Assembly: GCF_014596745.1 (NCBI RefSeq)
Contig: NZ_JABTCF010000003.1
Coordinates: 248,001-312,000 of the forward strand
DNA length: 64,000 bases
Direction: 5' to 3'
Source of the DNA: Maribacter aquimaris
GTDB taxonomy: Bacteria; Bacteroidota; Bacteroidia; Flavobacteriales; Flavobacteriaceae
Within the stretch, counting starts at the first letter, position 1. Every line of letters starts with the position of its first letter. Of this stretch, positions 8,624 through 18,554 are shown piece after piece. A program made the position numbers and the translations under genes. The notes below the pieces were generated by a model, which ran no database searches, was not told where the DNA came from, and saw only the letters and a program-made list of their open reading frames with translations.

Positions 8624-9548
8624 TATATCAATTATTATTTAAGGGTTTTGTCGTGATATATTAATAGCATGCGTTCAATTCCCCATCATCAAACCATCAA
8701 AAAACTTCCTAATCATTATTTTCTATTGAACGTTAACCAAAACCTCAAAAACCGCTTTAACAGTACATCAAATTTGAAATCCCGTTAATTCATGAGAAGT
8801 AATCAAAAATAAGAATATCATTAAAACTTTCACAACCTTTCTTTTGTTTTTTTTAAAGTTATTTTTTTTAAAATAATATCCTTAAGTCTTGTTTGTGACA
8901 AAAACACCATCAACCCCTAAATAATGGGCTAATAATTCAAAAATATAGAGTACTAAAGATACATATCCAGCAAGAATTATTTACAAATACTTTTTTACCT
9001 TAAAGATTTATTATGTCTGATATAAACTACCGTTATAACCAGTATAGACATAAAATAACCTATATGCCATTTCTTTTCAAAAACAAGGTGAAAGTTGCCA
9101 TTGAAATCCTTCGTAACAAAAAACAACATTTCTACAATAAAAACATAATAATAAGCTTGTGAAAGAAAATATATTTTTTAGATTTGATAAGTAATGATTA
9201 ACAATCGATTTGACTTATCTTAAATATCATTAATCTTTGGCTTAACATGACAAACCCATGTTTTATAACAATGCGTTTTATTGCATTTTCCTCACTGGTA
9301 AGCCGTAGCCAACAAACCTTTACCTATTTAATGACTTCAAACCAAAAACCAACACCTAGTACCAACGTGGCGGAAACATGTACTACAAATGGTGTCGCAA
9401 CAGGTTTTAATCGATACTATTCAAATAGTACTATAGGTCATAATAGGATGAGTACTGGTTTAACCGAAGGTTCAACTAAATTGTATCATCAAAAGAAAAT
9501 TATGGATTGTATTCTTGCAAATACCCCATTAACCCAAATAGATAGATT
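8624..9548. promoter_or_regulatory. Divergent promoter region between the amino-sugar operon and the sulfatase unit
   Basis: 925 very AT-rich bases separate two divergently transcribed units and must hold both promoters. On the plus strand two overlapping flavobacterial-type candidates are seen: TTG at 9184-9186 with TCGATTTG at 9205-9212 (18-base spacer), and TTG at 9210-9212 with TAATCTTTG starting at 9231. A 7-base inverted repeat, GATAAGT (9186-9192) and ACTTATC (9213-9219), overlaps them and could be an operator. No equally good minus-strand promoter was found. An open frame at 9247-9552 has unlikely composition and is not called a gene, so the sulfatase may have a long leader. Confidence 0.4.
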
Positions 9549-11147
9549 ATGAAGATAATTCAAAAAACTTCTCGAACCATAGTTTTCATTTTGACAATCA
9601 CCTTGTTGATTTCATGTAAAAAGGAAAAAGCAACAATTGAAACCAATAGGCCAAATATCCTGATAGCTATTATGGATGATGCTACCTATGAACATATGGG
9701 AATATACGGATGCGATTGGATAAAAACACCAAATTTCGATAGGATAGCGAAAGAAGGTCTTCTATTTTCAAGGGCATATACACCGAACGCAAAGTGTGCT
9801 CCCTCGAGGTCGATCATATTAACCGGCAGAAATTCATGGCAATTGGAGGAAGCAGCGAATCATTGGGCATATTTTCCAACAAAATTCAAGACCTATCCCG
9901 AAGTATTGGGAGAAAATGGGTATCACGTTGGTTATACAGATAAAGGTTGGGCGCCGGGTATCGCAAAGTTGGACGATGGTAGTGAACGTTTTTTGACGGG
10001 AAAACCATACGATGAAAAACAAACAGATCCCCCTGGTGATTTTATTTCAACAAATGACTATGCCGCCAATTTTTCGGATTTTTTATCGGATAATACAGAA
10101 AGTTCCCCCTTCTGTTTTTGGTTTGGATCAAGAGAACCCCATCGGGCTTACGATAAAGGGATTGGTATAAAACAAGGAGGTAAAAAACTTGAGGAAATTG
10201 ACAAGATCTATTCGTTTTGGCCAGATAACGCCACCGTAAGGTCAGACCTTTTGGATTATGCCTTTGAAATTGAATATTTTGACAAACAATTAGGTAAAAT
10301 GTTCAAAACCTTGGAAGAAAGAGGAGAATTGGACAATACGGTCATCGTTGTAACTTCGGATAATGGAATGCCTTTTCCAAGGGTGAAAGGCCAGGAATAT
10401 GAACTTTCCAATCATCTACCATTGGCTATTATGTGGAAAAATGGAATAAAATCACCAGGCCGTACCATAAATGACATGGTATCTTTTGCCGATTTCGCGC
10501 CGACCTTCCTGGAATTGGCTAATTTGGAACCTTCCGAACAAGGAATGAAGCCAATTATAGGTAAAAGTTTACTGCCCATCTTTAATTCTACCCAATCAGA
10601 AAATATAGACAGCTCAAGAGATGATTTTATATTAATAGGAAAAGAAAGACATGATGTAGGTCGACCTCATGATTGGGGTTACCCCATCCGTGGAATTGTC
10701 AAGGGAGACTACCTCCTTGTCCGGAATTTTGAAACTAGCCGTTGGCCAGCGGGAGATCCCATTACCGGCTATTTAAATTGCGATGGTTCCCCTACTAAAA
10801 CCGAATTATTGGCCTTAAGGAAAAACCCTGAAACATTTCATTACTGGGATTCAAGTTTTGGGAAAAGACCCGAGTTTGAACTATATAACATAAAACAAGA
10901 TCCTGAATGTATGGTAAATATTTATGACGATCCTGCATATTCCAAAAAATCGGATGCGTTGAATACGCTTATGACCGAGGAGCTGAAAAAACAAAAAGAC
11001 CCGAGAATATTGGGGAATGGTCAAATATTCGACAATTATATTTATGCCGATTCCACAGGTGTCAATTTTTACGAAAGATATCTAGCCGGTGAAGAACTTG
11101 GCACTAGTTGGGTCAACCCTTCTGACTTTGAAGATATAGGTGATTGA
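9549..11147 (+). CDS. Formylglycine-dependent sulfatase (family S1) lipoprotein
   Basis: 532 residues with a lipoprotein signal peptide (lipobox ending LLIS-Cys23), so it sits in the envelope. The sulfatase signature [12 protein letters not shown] begins at Cys83, the residue converted to formylglycine by a maturation enzyme not encoded here. Other metal ligands are visible: MDDATYEH (Asp43/44), near SDNGMPFP, and KDR-like residues downstream. The stretch after the signature ([30 protein letters not shown] region) recalls the N-sulfoglucosamine sulfohydrolase type of S1 sulfatases, but the sulfated sugar cannot be assigned. The GH31 gene follows after 51 bases, so the pair probably removes sulfate and then an alpha-linked sugar. 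Confidence 0.93.
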   Translation: MKIIQKTSRTIVFILTITLLISCKKEKATIETNRPNILIAIMDDATYEHMGIYGCDWIKTPNFDRIAKEGLLFSRAYTPNAKCAPSRSIILTGRNSWQLEEAANHWAYFPTKFKTYPEVLGENGYHVGYTDKGWAPGIAKLDDGSERFLTGKPYDEKQTDPPGDFISTNDYAANFSDFLSDNTESSPFCFWFGSREPHRAYDKGIGIKQGGKKLEEIDKIYSFWPDNATVRSDLLDYAFEIEYFDKQLGKMFKTLEERGELDNTVIVVTSDNGMPFPRVKGQEYELSNHLPLAIMWKNGIKSPGRTINDMVSFADFAPTFLELANLEPSEQGMKPIIGKSLLPIFNSTQSENIDSSRDDFILIGKERHDVGRPHDWGYPIRGIVKGDYLLVRNFETSRWPAGDPITGYLNCDGSPTKTELLALRKNPETFHYWDSSFGKRPEFELYNIKQDPECMVNIYDDPAYSKKSDALNTLMTEELKKQKDPRILGNGQIFDNYIYADSTGVNFYERYLAGEELGTSWVNPSDFEDIGD

Positions 11148-11198
11148 TTGACCTATTTTTACTTGAAAACCATAATTTAAAATTGAAATAAAAAAACT

Positions 11199-12815
11199 AT
11201 GAAAAAAATACTATTGATTTCATTATTACTGGTAACTACGTATAACACATATTCCCAGAATAAGGAAAAAATTGAGATTGTAATACAACAAGGGGAATAC
11301 TGGTGGGGTGGACTTAGTTCTATTGGCCACAACACACCTTATGATTCAGAAACTATTGAGAGTCATGACCTTTGGGGCGATAACAAAGGAAATCAAGCGC
11401 AACCATTGTTGTTATCGAGTAAAGGTAGATACGTTTGGAGCGAATCCCCCATAAAGTATTCCTTTGATAAAGGAAAGATAACGGTCACCTCTAGGGATGG
11501 TAAAATTGAATTTGGTACTGCAGGTCAAAATTTACGTGATTCTTATGAATATGCCGTAGCGAATTTTTTCCCACCTAACGGTAAAATCCCAGAGAAACTA
11601 TTGTTTACAAAACCTCAATACAATACATGGATAGAACTTATCTATAACCAAAATGAGGAGGATATATTAAAATATGCACAAGCCATAATTGATAAAGGCT
11701 ATCCACCAGGAGTACTCATGATAGACGACAACTGGCAGGAAAGTTACGGCACTTGGGAGTTCTCCCCTCGCAGATTTAAGGATCCCAAAGGAATGATGAA
11801 GAAATTACATGGCATGGGTTTCAAGGTTATGCTATGGGTTTGTCCTTTTGTGAGTGCTGATACTGAAACTTTCAGACATTTGGCCAAAGAAAAAATGCTC
11901 CTATTGGATGCCGATAAAACACAGGATATACTGTGGGCGGATACAAAAAACAAGGCTGCAATTTTTCGATGGTGGAACGGTGCCAGTGCCTGTCTGGATT
12001 TAAGTAATCCGGATACCCAAGAATGGTTTGAAGGAAGGCTAAAATACTTAATGGATGAATACGGTGTGGATGGTTTTAAATTTGACGCTGGGGACGCAGG
12101 GTTTTATACAGAGGATATTGTTTCTTATGTTCCTGGAATGAATCCAAATGACCATACTACCTACTTTGCCAAATTAGGATTACAATTTCCATTGAACGAA
12201 TATAGAGCGTCATGGAAAATGGCAGGTTTACCTCTAGCACAGCGACTAAGGGACAAACTACATGTTTGGACCGACCTCGAAAAACTCATCCCTGATTTAA
12301 TGTCCCAAAGTTTAATGGGCTATGCCTATACATGTCCTGATATGATTGGTGGTGGAGAGCACCAGTCTTTTGAGAATACCACTACGATTGATGAGGAGTT
12401 GGTGGTACGTTCAGCCCAGGTTCATGCCTTGATGCCAATGATGCAATTCTCTGTGGCCCCATGGCGGGTCCTATCCGAAGAAAATAATCAGTTCTGTTTA
12501 GAAGCTGCATTATTACATGCTAAAATGGGAAGTCTATTTTTAGAATTGGCGGAAGAAGCCTCACGAACCGGAGAGCCTATAGTTAAACCGATGGCCTTAG
12601 CGTATCCTAATAATGGATATGAAACCATAAAGGACCAATTCATGCTTGGAAACCATATATTGGTTGCCCCTGTAGTCAAAAACGGCGAACGAAAACGAAA
12701 AGTAATTTTACCAAAAGGAAAATGGGTGGCAGAAAACGGTAAAACATTTAGAGGAGGCCGCACCATAGAAATTGATGTTCCTTTGAGTCGTTTACCCTAT
12801 TTTACCAAGAAATAA
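11199..12815 (+). CDS. GH31 family glycoside hydrolase, alpha-galactosidase-like branch
   Basis: 538 residues with a Sec signal peptide (MKKILLISLLLVTTYNTYS). The TIM barrel carries DGFKFDAGD with the predicted nucleophile Asp296, and CPDMIGGG with the predicted acid/base Asp381. The WWGG...GHNTPYDSE N-terminal beta domain and the KFDAGD signature place it with the MYORG / bacterial alpha-galactosidase-like branch of GH31 rather than classical alpha-glucosidases; that assignment is from recalled motifs. It is paralogous along its length to the GH31 at 28497-30089 but in the opposite orientation and a different transcription unit. It follows the sulfatase and is ended by a strong hairpin terminator at 12850-12880. 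Confidence 0.93.
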   Translation: MKKILLISLLLVTTYNTYSQNKEKIEIVIQQGEYWWGGLSSIGHNTPYDSETIESHDLWGDNKGNQAQPLLLSSKGRYVWSESPIKYSFDKGKITVTSRDGKIEFGTAGQNLRDSYEYAVANFFPPNGKIPEKLLFTKPQYNTWIELIYNQNEEDILKYAQAIIDKGYPPGVLMIDDNWQESYGTWEFSPRRFKDPKGMMKKLHGMGFKVMLWVCPFVSADTETFRHLAKEKMLLLDADKTQDILWADTKNKAAIFRWWNGASACLDLSNPDTQEWFEGRLKYLMDEYGVDGFKFDAGDAGFYTEDIVSYVPGMNPNDHTTYFAKLGLQFPLNEYRASWKMAGLPLAQRLRDKLHVWTDLEKLIPDLMSQSLMGYAYTCPDMIGGGEHQSFENTTTIDEELVVRSAQVHALMPMMQFSVAPWRVLSEENNQFCLEAALLHAKMGSLFLELAEEASRTGEPIVKPMALAYPNNGYETIKDQFMLGNHILVAPVVKNGERKRKVILPKGKWVAENGKTFRGGRTIEIDVPLSRLPYFTKK

Positions 12816-12849
12816 CAATTTTACTAGGATTAGCTTATATAGTATAAAC

Positions 12850-12880
12850 AAAAAAGCGGGGCACGTCCCCGCTTTTTTTT
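12850..12880. terminator. Rho-independent terminator, usable on both strands
   Basis: A perfect 6-base G+C-rich stem GCGGGG / CCCCGC (12856-12861 / 12867-12872) with loop CACGT is flanked by six A on the left and eight T on the right. It closes the plus-strand sulfatase-GH31 unit 35 bases after the GH31 stop and could also stop transcription arriving from the convergent minus-strand genes. Confidence 0.92.
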
Positions 12881-12967
12881 GTTCGATATTAAATATTTAC
12901 ACATTCTGGGGAATAAGGAATTATTCAACGATGGATTTAAAGACCAATTCCTTAGCCTCTATTAAAA

Positions 12968-12999
12968 AAGGGTTCGACTTTTAAATAAAGTCAAACCCT
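12968..12999 (-). terminator. Terminator of the GH28 transcription unit
   Basis: The stem 12969-12981 pairs with 12987-12999 with one C-A mismatch and a five-base TAAAT loop. On the minus strand it is followed by a run of six T (12963-12968). It lies about 70 bases after the GH28 stop and faces the terminator at 12850-12880, as expected for two convergent units. Confidence 0.8.
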
Positions 13000-13070
13000 C
13001 GTTATTTTAAATTACACAGTTTAGTGGCACAGTATTCCACTTTTTATTCCATGTCCAGTAATTATTGCCT

Positions 13071-14441
13071 TCACTTACTGTCCTTAAAATTTAAAATGTT
13101 CTCATGTATGTATTTTTCATTCCGGATCGTATCTGCCAAAACGTTCTTCAAAAAGACATTTTCCACAGGTAATTCTTCCTGACCTAGAACCCTTGAAATG
13201 AACTTAACATCCTTTGATTGTATATTTTCCAGATAGATATCCTTTATCGGGGTCAATCTTTTTTCATATGTTGGCACCAAATCACGCCATTGATATAATA
13301 CATCCGTCTCAATGCCAAGAATGCCTTCATCAATCTTACCTGCCTTAATATTGTTCACATAAATGTTATTAACATACCCCCCTCTACGTTCATTGGTTTT
13401 TATATAAACCAGATGGTTTAGTTTTGCCCCGTCCACTACTTCACAATTATTCATAAATACATTCTCTACACCACCGGATAGTTCACTCCCTATGGCCAAT
13501 AACTGGTGCCCATTTTTTACAATACAGTTTTGGATCACTAGGTTTTTAGTCGGTGTATTCAAACGCCACGCATCCTGATTACGCCCAGATTTTATAGCAA
13601 TGGCATCATCACCTTGGTCAAAAACACAGTCTTCAATCAAGATATTCTGACTCATTTCGGGATCTACACCATCATTATTATGTCCATGTGCCCAAACTTT
13701 CACATTCCTGATAACAATATCCTTGGATAAAAAAGGATGAATAACCCAAAATGGGCTATTGGTTATGGTAATTCCTTCCAATAGAATATTTTCACTCCTA
13801 TTGAATTGAATAAATTGAGGTCGCATATGCGACTTGCCATTTACCATTTGTCTTTCTTCCACAGGGACATCTTTGGAAGCCAAATTATATAAACGCTTTA
13901 GATTGTCCATGTGTCCCGGAGGACGTAAAAACCATTCCTCCCAAACATCCATTTTGGCCTTTATTTCCCCCGCGCCGGTTATCGCGATATTCTTGCATTT
14001 GTACGCATAAATCAATGGGGAATAATTGAGGCATTCCATTCCTTCCCATGTTGTATGGACAGCAGGTAAATAATCATCAGGATCCTCTGAGAAAACGAGT
14101 ATGGCCCCTTTGTTTAAATGGAGGTTGACATTACTCTTCAGATGAACTTTTCCTGTTATCCACTCCCCTTCTGGTATAACCACTACCCCACCACCAATTT
14201 CATGGGCCTCATTGATTGCCAATGCAATTGCTTTGGATGTTTTTTCCTTATCACCCTGTGTCGCACCAAAATCGACTATAGACATCCTCTTACAATCACT
14301 AAAATCCGGGATTTTAATAGTTGGCATGTCAAAAGGTGCCTCAACACTTATTTCATGGATTTTCACAGGGGGTGTTTCTGTTTTACAAGAGTGAAAAATT
14401 GTAAAACAGATTAGAATTAAAAGTAAGCTTGGTTTTTTCAT
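13071..14441 (-). CDS. GH28 polygalacturonase-like lipoprotein
   Basis: 456 residues with a lipoprotein signal ending FTIFHSC (Cys19). The right-handed beta-helix begins with SIVDFGATQGD (near residue 54), the usual start of GH28. Catalytic motifs are in order: HNNDGVD (Asn255-Asp257, Asp260), QGDDAIAIKSG (Asp278/Asp279, Lys284) and NGHQ (His312). The family hydrolyses alpha-1,4-linked galacturonic acid or related uronates. A beta-helix product anchored in the envelope suggests exo-action on imported oligosaccharides. It follows the SGNH esterase gene by 166 bases, fitting de-acylation followed by uronate release. The exact bond specificity is not determinable. Confidence 0.93.
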   Translation of the reverse strand: MKKPSLLLILICFTIFHSCKTETPPVKIHEISVEAPFDMPTIKIPDFSDCKRMSIVDFGATQGDKEKTSKAIALAINEAHEIGGGVVVIPEGEWITGKVHLKSNVNLHLNKGAILVFSEDPDDYLPAVHTTWEGMECLNYSPLIYAYKCKNIAITGAGEIKAKMDVWEEWFLRPPGHMDNLKRLYNLASKDVPVEERQMVNGKSHMRPQFIQFNRSENILLEGITITNSPFWVIHPFLSKDIVIRNVKVWAHGHNNDGVDPEMSQNILIEDCVFDQGDDAIAIKSGRNQDAWRLNTPTKNLVIQNCIVKNGHQLLAIGSELSGGVENVFMNNCEVVDGAKLNHLVYIKTNERRGGYVNNIYVNNIKAGKIDEGILGIETDVLYQWRDLVPTYEKRLTPIKDIYLENIQSKDVKFISRVLGQEELPVENVFLKNVLADTIRNEKYIHENILNFKDSK

Positions 14442-14607
14442 TGATATTTTGATTTTTGATTATAATAACCGATTATTCAACTATTCTATTCGTATTGGCC
14501 ATGAAGACAGGGGATAAGATCACTGCCTAAGCTTTATTTTTTGATTTTTATCCTGTTTATCTGAAAGTTCTTGGCCATCTACTCGATTGCCAATCTTGAT
14601 ACTTCAA

Positions 14608-16371
14608 TTATTCACCTACAATTATCCCTTGTAATTTTTTAGCTAAAATCTTATAGCCTTTACGATTGGGATGCAATCCATCTGTAAACAATGATTCATC
14701 TATTTTTCCATCCTTGAGCAATAATTGGTCGCCAATAATGCTGAAATCAATTGCTTTTGAATCTGCCATTTGCCCCAATTTTAAATTTAGGCCTCTAATT
14801 TCCTCTTCCTTACCCGTTCTAGGTAATATTCCGATCATCAGAATATCGCTTTGTGGTTGGCGAATTTTAATGGCATTTATCAGCATTTCCAAACCTTTGA
14901 TTATTTCCATCCCACTATTGTGTTCTAGGTTATTTGTGCCGATCATTAAAATAATCCGTTCCGCTTCGTAACCATCAAGTTCATCATGATATACCCTCCA
15001 AAGTACATTTTCAATTCGGTCCCATCCAAACCCAAAATTCCGTACTCCCATTGGTTTCATTATACGCTCCCACGAATCTTTCCCACTAGCAATTGATGAT
15101 TTTGGTTCTCCTCCCCAAAAATTGACTATAGAGTTTCCGAACAGACAAATTTTTGGTGTTTCCGCTTTGTTCAATTCAAGTACTTTCTGATGCCTTTCTT
15201 CCCATTTATAAACAGCAATATCCCTACTTTGGGTCTTGGGGATGGTTGTGGTTGAATTCCCAATCGGCTCCTCCAATATCCCCCTAATCAAATCCTCATA
15301 AACCGTTGCATATTGAATCATTCCATAATCGTTGGGATGAATTCTATCAACGTACATATCAAAATTCAAGGCTAGATCATGTTTCTTCAATAGATAAAGG
15401 TTATCGATTCCTTCCGATTTTAAGGCGTTAAAAGCTTTTTCCAATTCATTATTGAGTGCGATAACTTCATCGTTATTTTTTTTATTGGTCAATTCATCCG
15501 CATAACCAATATGGGCCGACAAAACGATGGGAATACCTGGCCTCTTTTCCCTTAATTTTTTGACGGCATCCATAGTGAGCTTATAGGTGTCATCCTTTGC
15601 TGGATCTAAATTTGGCAAGCAATCCAGGATATACAATTTCGCATCAATTTCTGTCATTAAATCGATTAATTCCGGCTCCAATCTGCCATTACCCGAAAAG
15701 CCAAGATTAATAACAGGTCTTTCCAGTTTTCGTTCTAATATATTTGTCCACGCCATTCCTGGGCGTGAAGCACAAGCTCCCTGGCAAATAGAAGTTCCAT
15801 AAGCTACGATGGGCTTCTCATTACGAGTAGGTAATACCTTAAAAAAGGATTCCTCCACCACACCAATCCCCAGCCTTTCAACTTCATTGTATAACGGTAA
15901 AAATAGCTGGTACTCCCGACCATACTTTTTATACGATTCAGAACTCCCATCAATTCGAAAGGAATAATTACTTTCTGCTTCAATTGAATATGATCCCCAA
16001 CAACGAAGCCATTCACCATCCTTGGTTTTACTGTATAGGTCTAAACCGCTAACGCCCGTAGCAGGCATGTGAAGCATAGCAATAGCTTCTTTTAGCTGAT
16101 AGTTGACTAGAATACTGTCGGCATTGGACCAAAATCGAATAGACAAACCTGCTGATTGTTTCGATAAATTCCAGACGGCTTCCCTAACGGACGCTTCCGC
16201 CCTTTCTGGAAATCGATGATAAACGGATTTCACTTCACTGGGCCAAGCTTGACCTGCAATTACAGGAAATTCACTATCCGCAGGATTCCACCATTTTATT
16301 TTGGTTTCCTCTTGAGAAAAAGAAATATTTATTGCGAATATAAAAAGTAGTAATAATATTGATCTATTCAT
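14608..16371 (-). CDS. Secreted tandem SGNH/GDSL esterase with two complete catalytic domains
   Basis: The start chosen at 16371 gives 587 residues beginning with a clear signal peptide (MNRSILLLLFIFAINISFSQ); an in-frame ATG 81 bases upstream would add an unlikely leader. Residues 25-180 form a beta-sandwich with the GLDLY motif of the SGNH_hydro N-terminal domain. Residues 185-370 are a first SGNH hydrolase: GTSICQG (Ser194), GFSGN (Gly227/Asn228), DRIHP (Asp342/His345). Residues 405-587 are a second: FGNSIV (Ser414), GTNN (Asn480), DGLHP (Asp564/His567). Both triads look intact, so the protein may remove two different acyl groups or one group at two positions. Context suggests carbohydrate O-deacetylation. 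Confidence 0.92.
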   Translation of the reverse strand: MNRSILLLLFIFAINISFSQEETKIKWWNPADSEFPVIAGQAWPSEVKSVYHRFPERAEASVREAVWNLSKQSAGLSIRFWSNADSILVNYQLKEAIAMLHMPATGVSGLDLYSKTKDGEWLRCWGSYSIEAESNYSFRIDGSSESYKKYGREYQLFLPLYNEVERLGIGVVEESFFKVLPTRNEKPIVAYGTSICQGACASRPGMAWTNILERKLERPVINLGFSGNGRLEPELIDLMTEIDAKLYILDCLPNLDPAKDDTYKLTMDAVKKLREKRPGIPIVLSAHIGYADELTNKKNNDEVIALNNELEKAFNALKSEGIDNLYLLKKHDLALNFDMYVDRIHPNDYGMIQYATVYEDLIRGILEEPIGNSTTTIPKTQSRDIAVYKWEERHQKVLELNKAETPKICLFGNSIVNFWGGEPKSSIASGKDSWERIMKPMGVRNFGFGWDRIENVLWRVYHDELDGYEAERIILMIGTNNLEHNSGMEIIKGLEMLINAIKIRQPQSDILMIGILPRTGKEEEIRGLNLKLGQMADSKAIDFSIIGDQLLLKDGKIDESLFTDGLHPNRKGYKILAKKLQGIIVGE

Positions 16372-16540
16372 AGTGGTATATCTGATGTTTTTGATGTAAT
16401 TATTCTTTTTCCGTATAACTTGTGGTCCCTCATAACATATGAAGTTGAACAACCCTTAAATTCATGGTTTTTCACATACTCTGTTATTACGTTTTGACCT
16501 CATTTCATATTTGGCTATCAATCATAGGCCGGAAATTCAA

Positions 16541-18427
16541 CTAATTCATATTCGCTGTAAATCCCGAAGTATCCGTTAGTGATTCCATAAAGGCTATAAT
16601 ATCCTTAATTTCTTGCTCCGATAAATTCAATGGTGCATCGGACAACGTTTGGTTTTCAACCTCTAATCCCATACCTGCCCCTCCACCTAGATTATAAAAC
16701 TCCAATACATCCTCCAATGTATCAAACAAACCGTTATGCATATAAGGTGCTGTTAAAGCTATATTCCTTACAGAAACCGTTTTGAATGAATTTTTAAAAT
16801 AAGGTTGTTTTTCTCCATTAAGGCCATTGGCTATGCGACCCAGATCCGTATCCAACTTTGGGTTGATAGAATCAAAACCCTGGGTAATACCTAAGACTTC
16901 AGATTCAGATTCCAGATAAAATGGCGGAATGGTACCATTGAACATGGGTGCAAAATGACAACTACCACATGCACCTTTTCCCATGAACAAATTAAAACCC
17001 CGTTTAGCATTTTCGGGATATTCATTTGTTTCGTTCCGTACATATTGATCAAAGGGACTATTAAACGATTTTAAAGTGTTTACATAAGCCGCAATGGCAT
17101 TGCTTATGGATCGTTGATTTATATCCTGCTTACCAATACCGCCATACGCTTCCTTAAACAATTTTAGGTAATTGGAATTTCTATTCAGTTTATCGATAAT
17201 AGCTTCAAAATCAGTATTGAACTCCAAATCATTATCAATAACATGTGTGACTTGTTTTTCAATATCAAACGCACGCATATCCCAAAAATAACGTGTGGAG
17301 TAGTTCGCGTTAATTAAGGTTGGCGAATTTCGCGCCGTAAAAACACCTACTTGATTCGATTTACTTTTAGGCAAGCCGTCCGTAAAACCTTTGTTAGGAC
17401 TGTGACAACTTAAACAAGACATTTTATTACCATCTGAAAGCTGGGGATCCTGAAACAACAACTTGCCCAATTGAATTGTTTTAGGATTATCCAAAGGCAA
17501 ATAGACTAATTCTGAATAAAAATCAGTATCGAGAAAATCGCCATCAAATAAATTTTTTGATTCATAGTTTTGGGCGTGCTTTTTAAAAGGCTCTAACTTG
17601 ATGTTGCTTAGGTTCTGAAAATCCAATAATCGGGCATACAAGGGATTGACTACTTCCTTTAAAAATCCCAATCGATCAAAATCATTGAAATCAGTATTGG
17701 CATTCAATATTGTTTTTCCTTTTTCAAATAGATCCTTGATGGTTTTGAATTCGGATTTGGCGTTTGGGGAGACAGCCGTTCCAAAATGCAAAAATGTAGT
17801 TTCCATACTTTGCCAACTGACATAACTTTCTTCCATGGCATTAACAGAGCCTGGCGTATCATAACCTGTTAGGCCCAATGTAAAGATCCTGACCAAACCG
17901 GACCTAAGGCACTCAATAATCTGACTAGACTTTAAATGAATCGGTAAATGCGTTTTTGAAATAAAATCAACGCGCTCCTTAAGTCCATTTGCCAATACTT
18001 TTATATGCTGTAAATTTTCTTTGGACGGTTCATCAAAAACAGCTTCATCCAATGCTTGCAAGCCACAAGGTTCAATAACACTTCCTGCTTTAAAATGCTC
18101 ATTTACTTTAGGCAAAGGTGCGCCATTGATATAAGTACCAGCATAGAACGTTTGATAATAATCAAAAATAAACTCAATGCCCTTATAGGCCAATCTGGTT
18201 TTTCTAACTTGCGCTTTCAGGTTCTCAAATTCGTTTAAGGAAGTCGTTTTATCAGCTTGATCTACCAATACATCCACCTCGCCCTGAAACTTATTAAAAT
18301 TGGCCTCATATACTGCCGCTACTTTTTCTAGGATTCTATCTGTTTGATAAGGTGTAGCCGTCTTCTTGCCGGACAACAACAAAAAACAAATAAAAATTGA
18401 CCCTATTAAAATGCCTTTCTTTTTCAT
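16541..18427 (-). CDS. Di-haem cytochrome c peroxidase (CCP/MauG family) with long N-terminal helical domain
   Basis: 628 residues. After a signal peptide (residues 1-20) comes about 270 residues of helical sequence without a recognised motif. Then follows the CCP/MauG region: CLSCH (Cys338-His342) and CGSCH (Cys487-His491) are the two c-type haem sites, and PYMHNG near residue 570 supplies a conserved late motif. Such proteins reduce peroxide or oxidise a partner in the periplasm. Whether it serves glycan oxidation is not known. Its first 12 codons and upstream region reappear, diverged, at 33040-33079 as a remnant, showing that this gene once followed a PAP gene there as it does here (PAP1, 127 bases upstream). 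Confidence 0.92.
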   Translation of the reverse strand: MKKKGILIGSIFICFLLLSGKKTATPYQTDRILEKVAAVYEANFNKFQGEVDVLVDQADKTTSLNEFENLKAQVRKTRLAYKGIEFIFDYYQTFYAGTYINGAPLPKVNEHFKAGSVIEPCGLQALDEAVFDEPSKENLQHIKVLANGLKERVDFISKTHLPIHLKSSQIIECLRSGLVRIFTLGLTGYDTPGSVNAMEESYVSWQSMETTFLHFGTAVSPNAKSEFKTIKDLFEKGKTILNANTDFNDFDRLGFLKEVVNPLYARLLDFQNLSNIKLEPFKKHAQNYESKNLFDGDFLDTDFYSELVYLPLDNPKTIQLGKLLFQDPQLSDGNKMSCLSCHSPNKGFTDGLPKSKSNQVGVFTARNSPTLINANYSTRYFWDMRAFDIEKQVTHVIDNDLEFNTDFEAIIDKLNRNSNYLKLFKEAYGGIGKQDINQRSISNAIAAYVNTLKSFNSPFDQYVRNETNEYPENAKRGFNLFMGKGACGSCHFAPMFNGTIPPFYLESESEVLGITQGFDSINPKLDTDLGRIANGLNGEKQPYFKNSFKTVSVRNIALTAPYMHNGLFDTLEDVLEFYNLGGGAGMGLEVENQTLSDAPLNLSEQEIKDIIAFMESLTDTSGFTANMN

Positions 18428-18554
18428 TTACAACTTAACACCTTTCTGTTTTGGGGCCCTGTTTAAAACCCCTAACACCGCTATTCCCTTTTGGGGAATC
18501 TCTTCCAAAAAAGGAACAAACCCCTAATGACCAATTGTTGGTCAATTGGCAAAA

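Noticed and set aside
9247-9552. 101-codon plus-strand frame directly before and overlapping the sulfatase start
   Set aside because: Ser/Thr/Asn-rich composition without motif, overlap with the sulfatase start codon and no recognisable relative; treated as leader DNA.
16372-16452. Upstream in-frame extension of the SGNH protein
   Set aside because: The added residues hide an otherwise perfect signal peptide that starts at 16371.
18531-18549. CCAATTG-TTGGT-CAATTGG hairpin after PAP1 as a terminator (also near 33183)
   Set aside because: No T-run follows on the minus strand and one copy has a mismatch; kept only as part of the long repeat.
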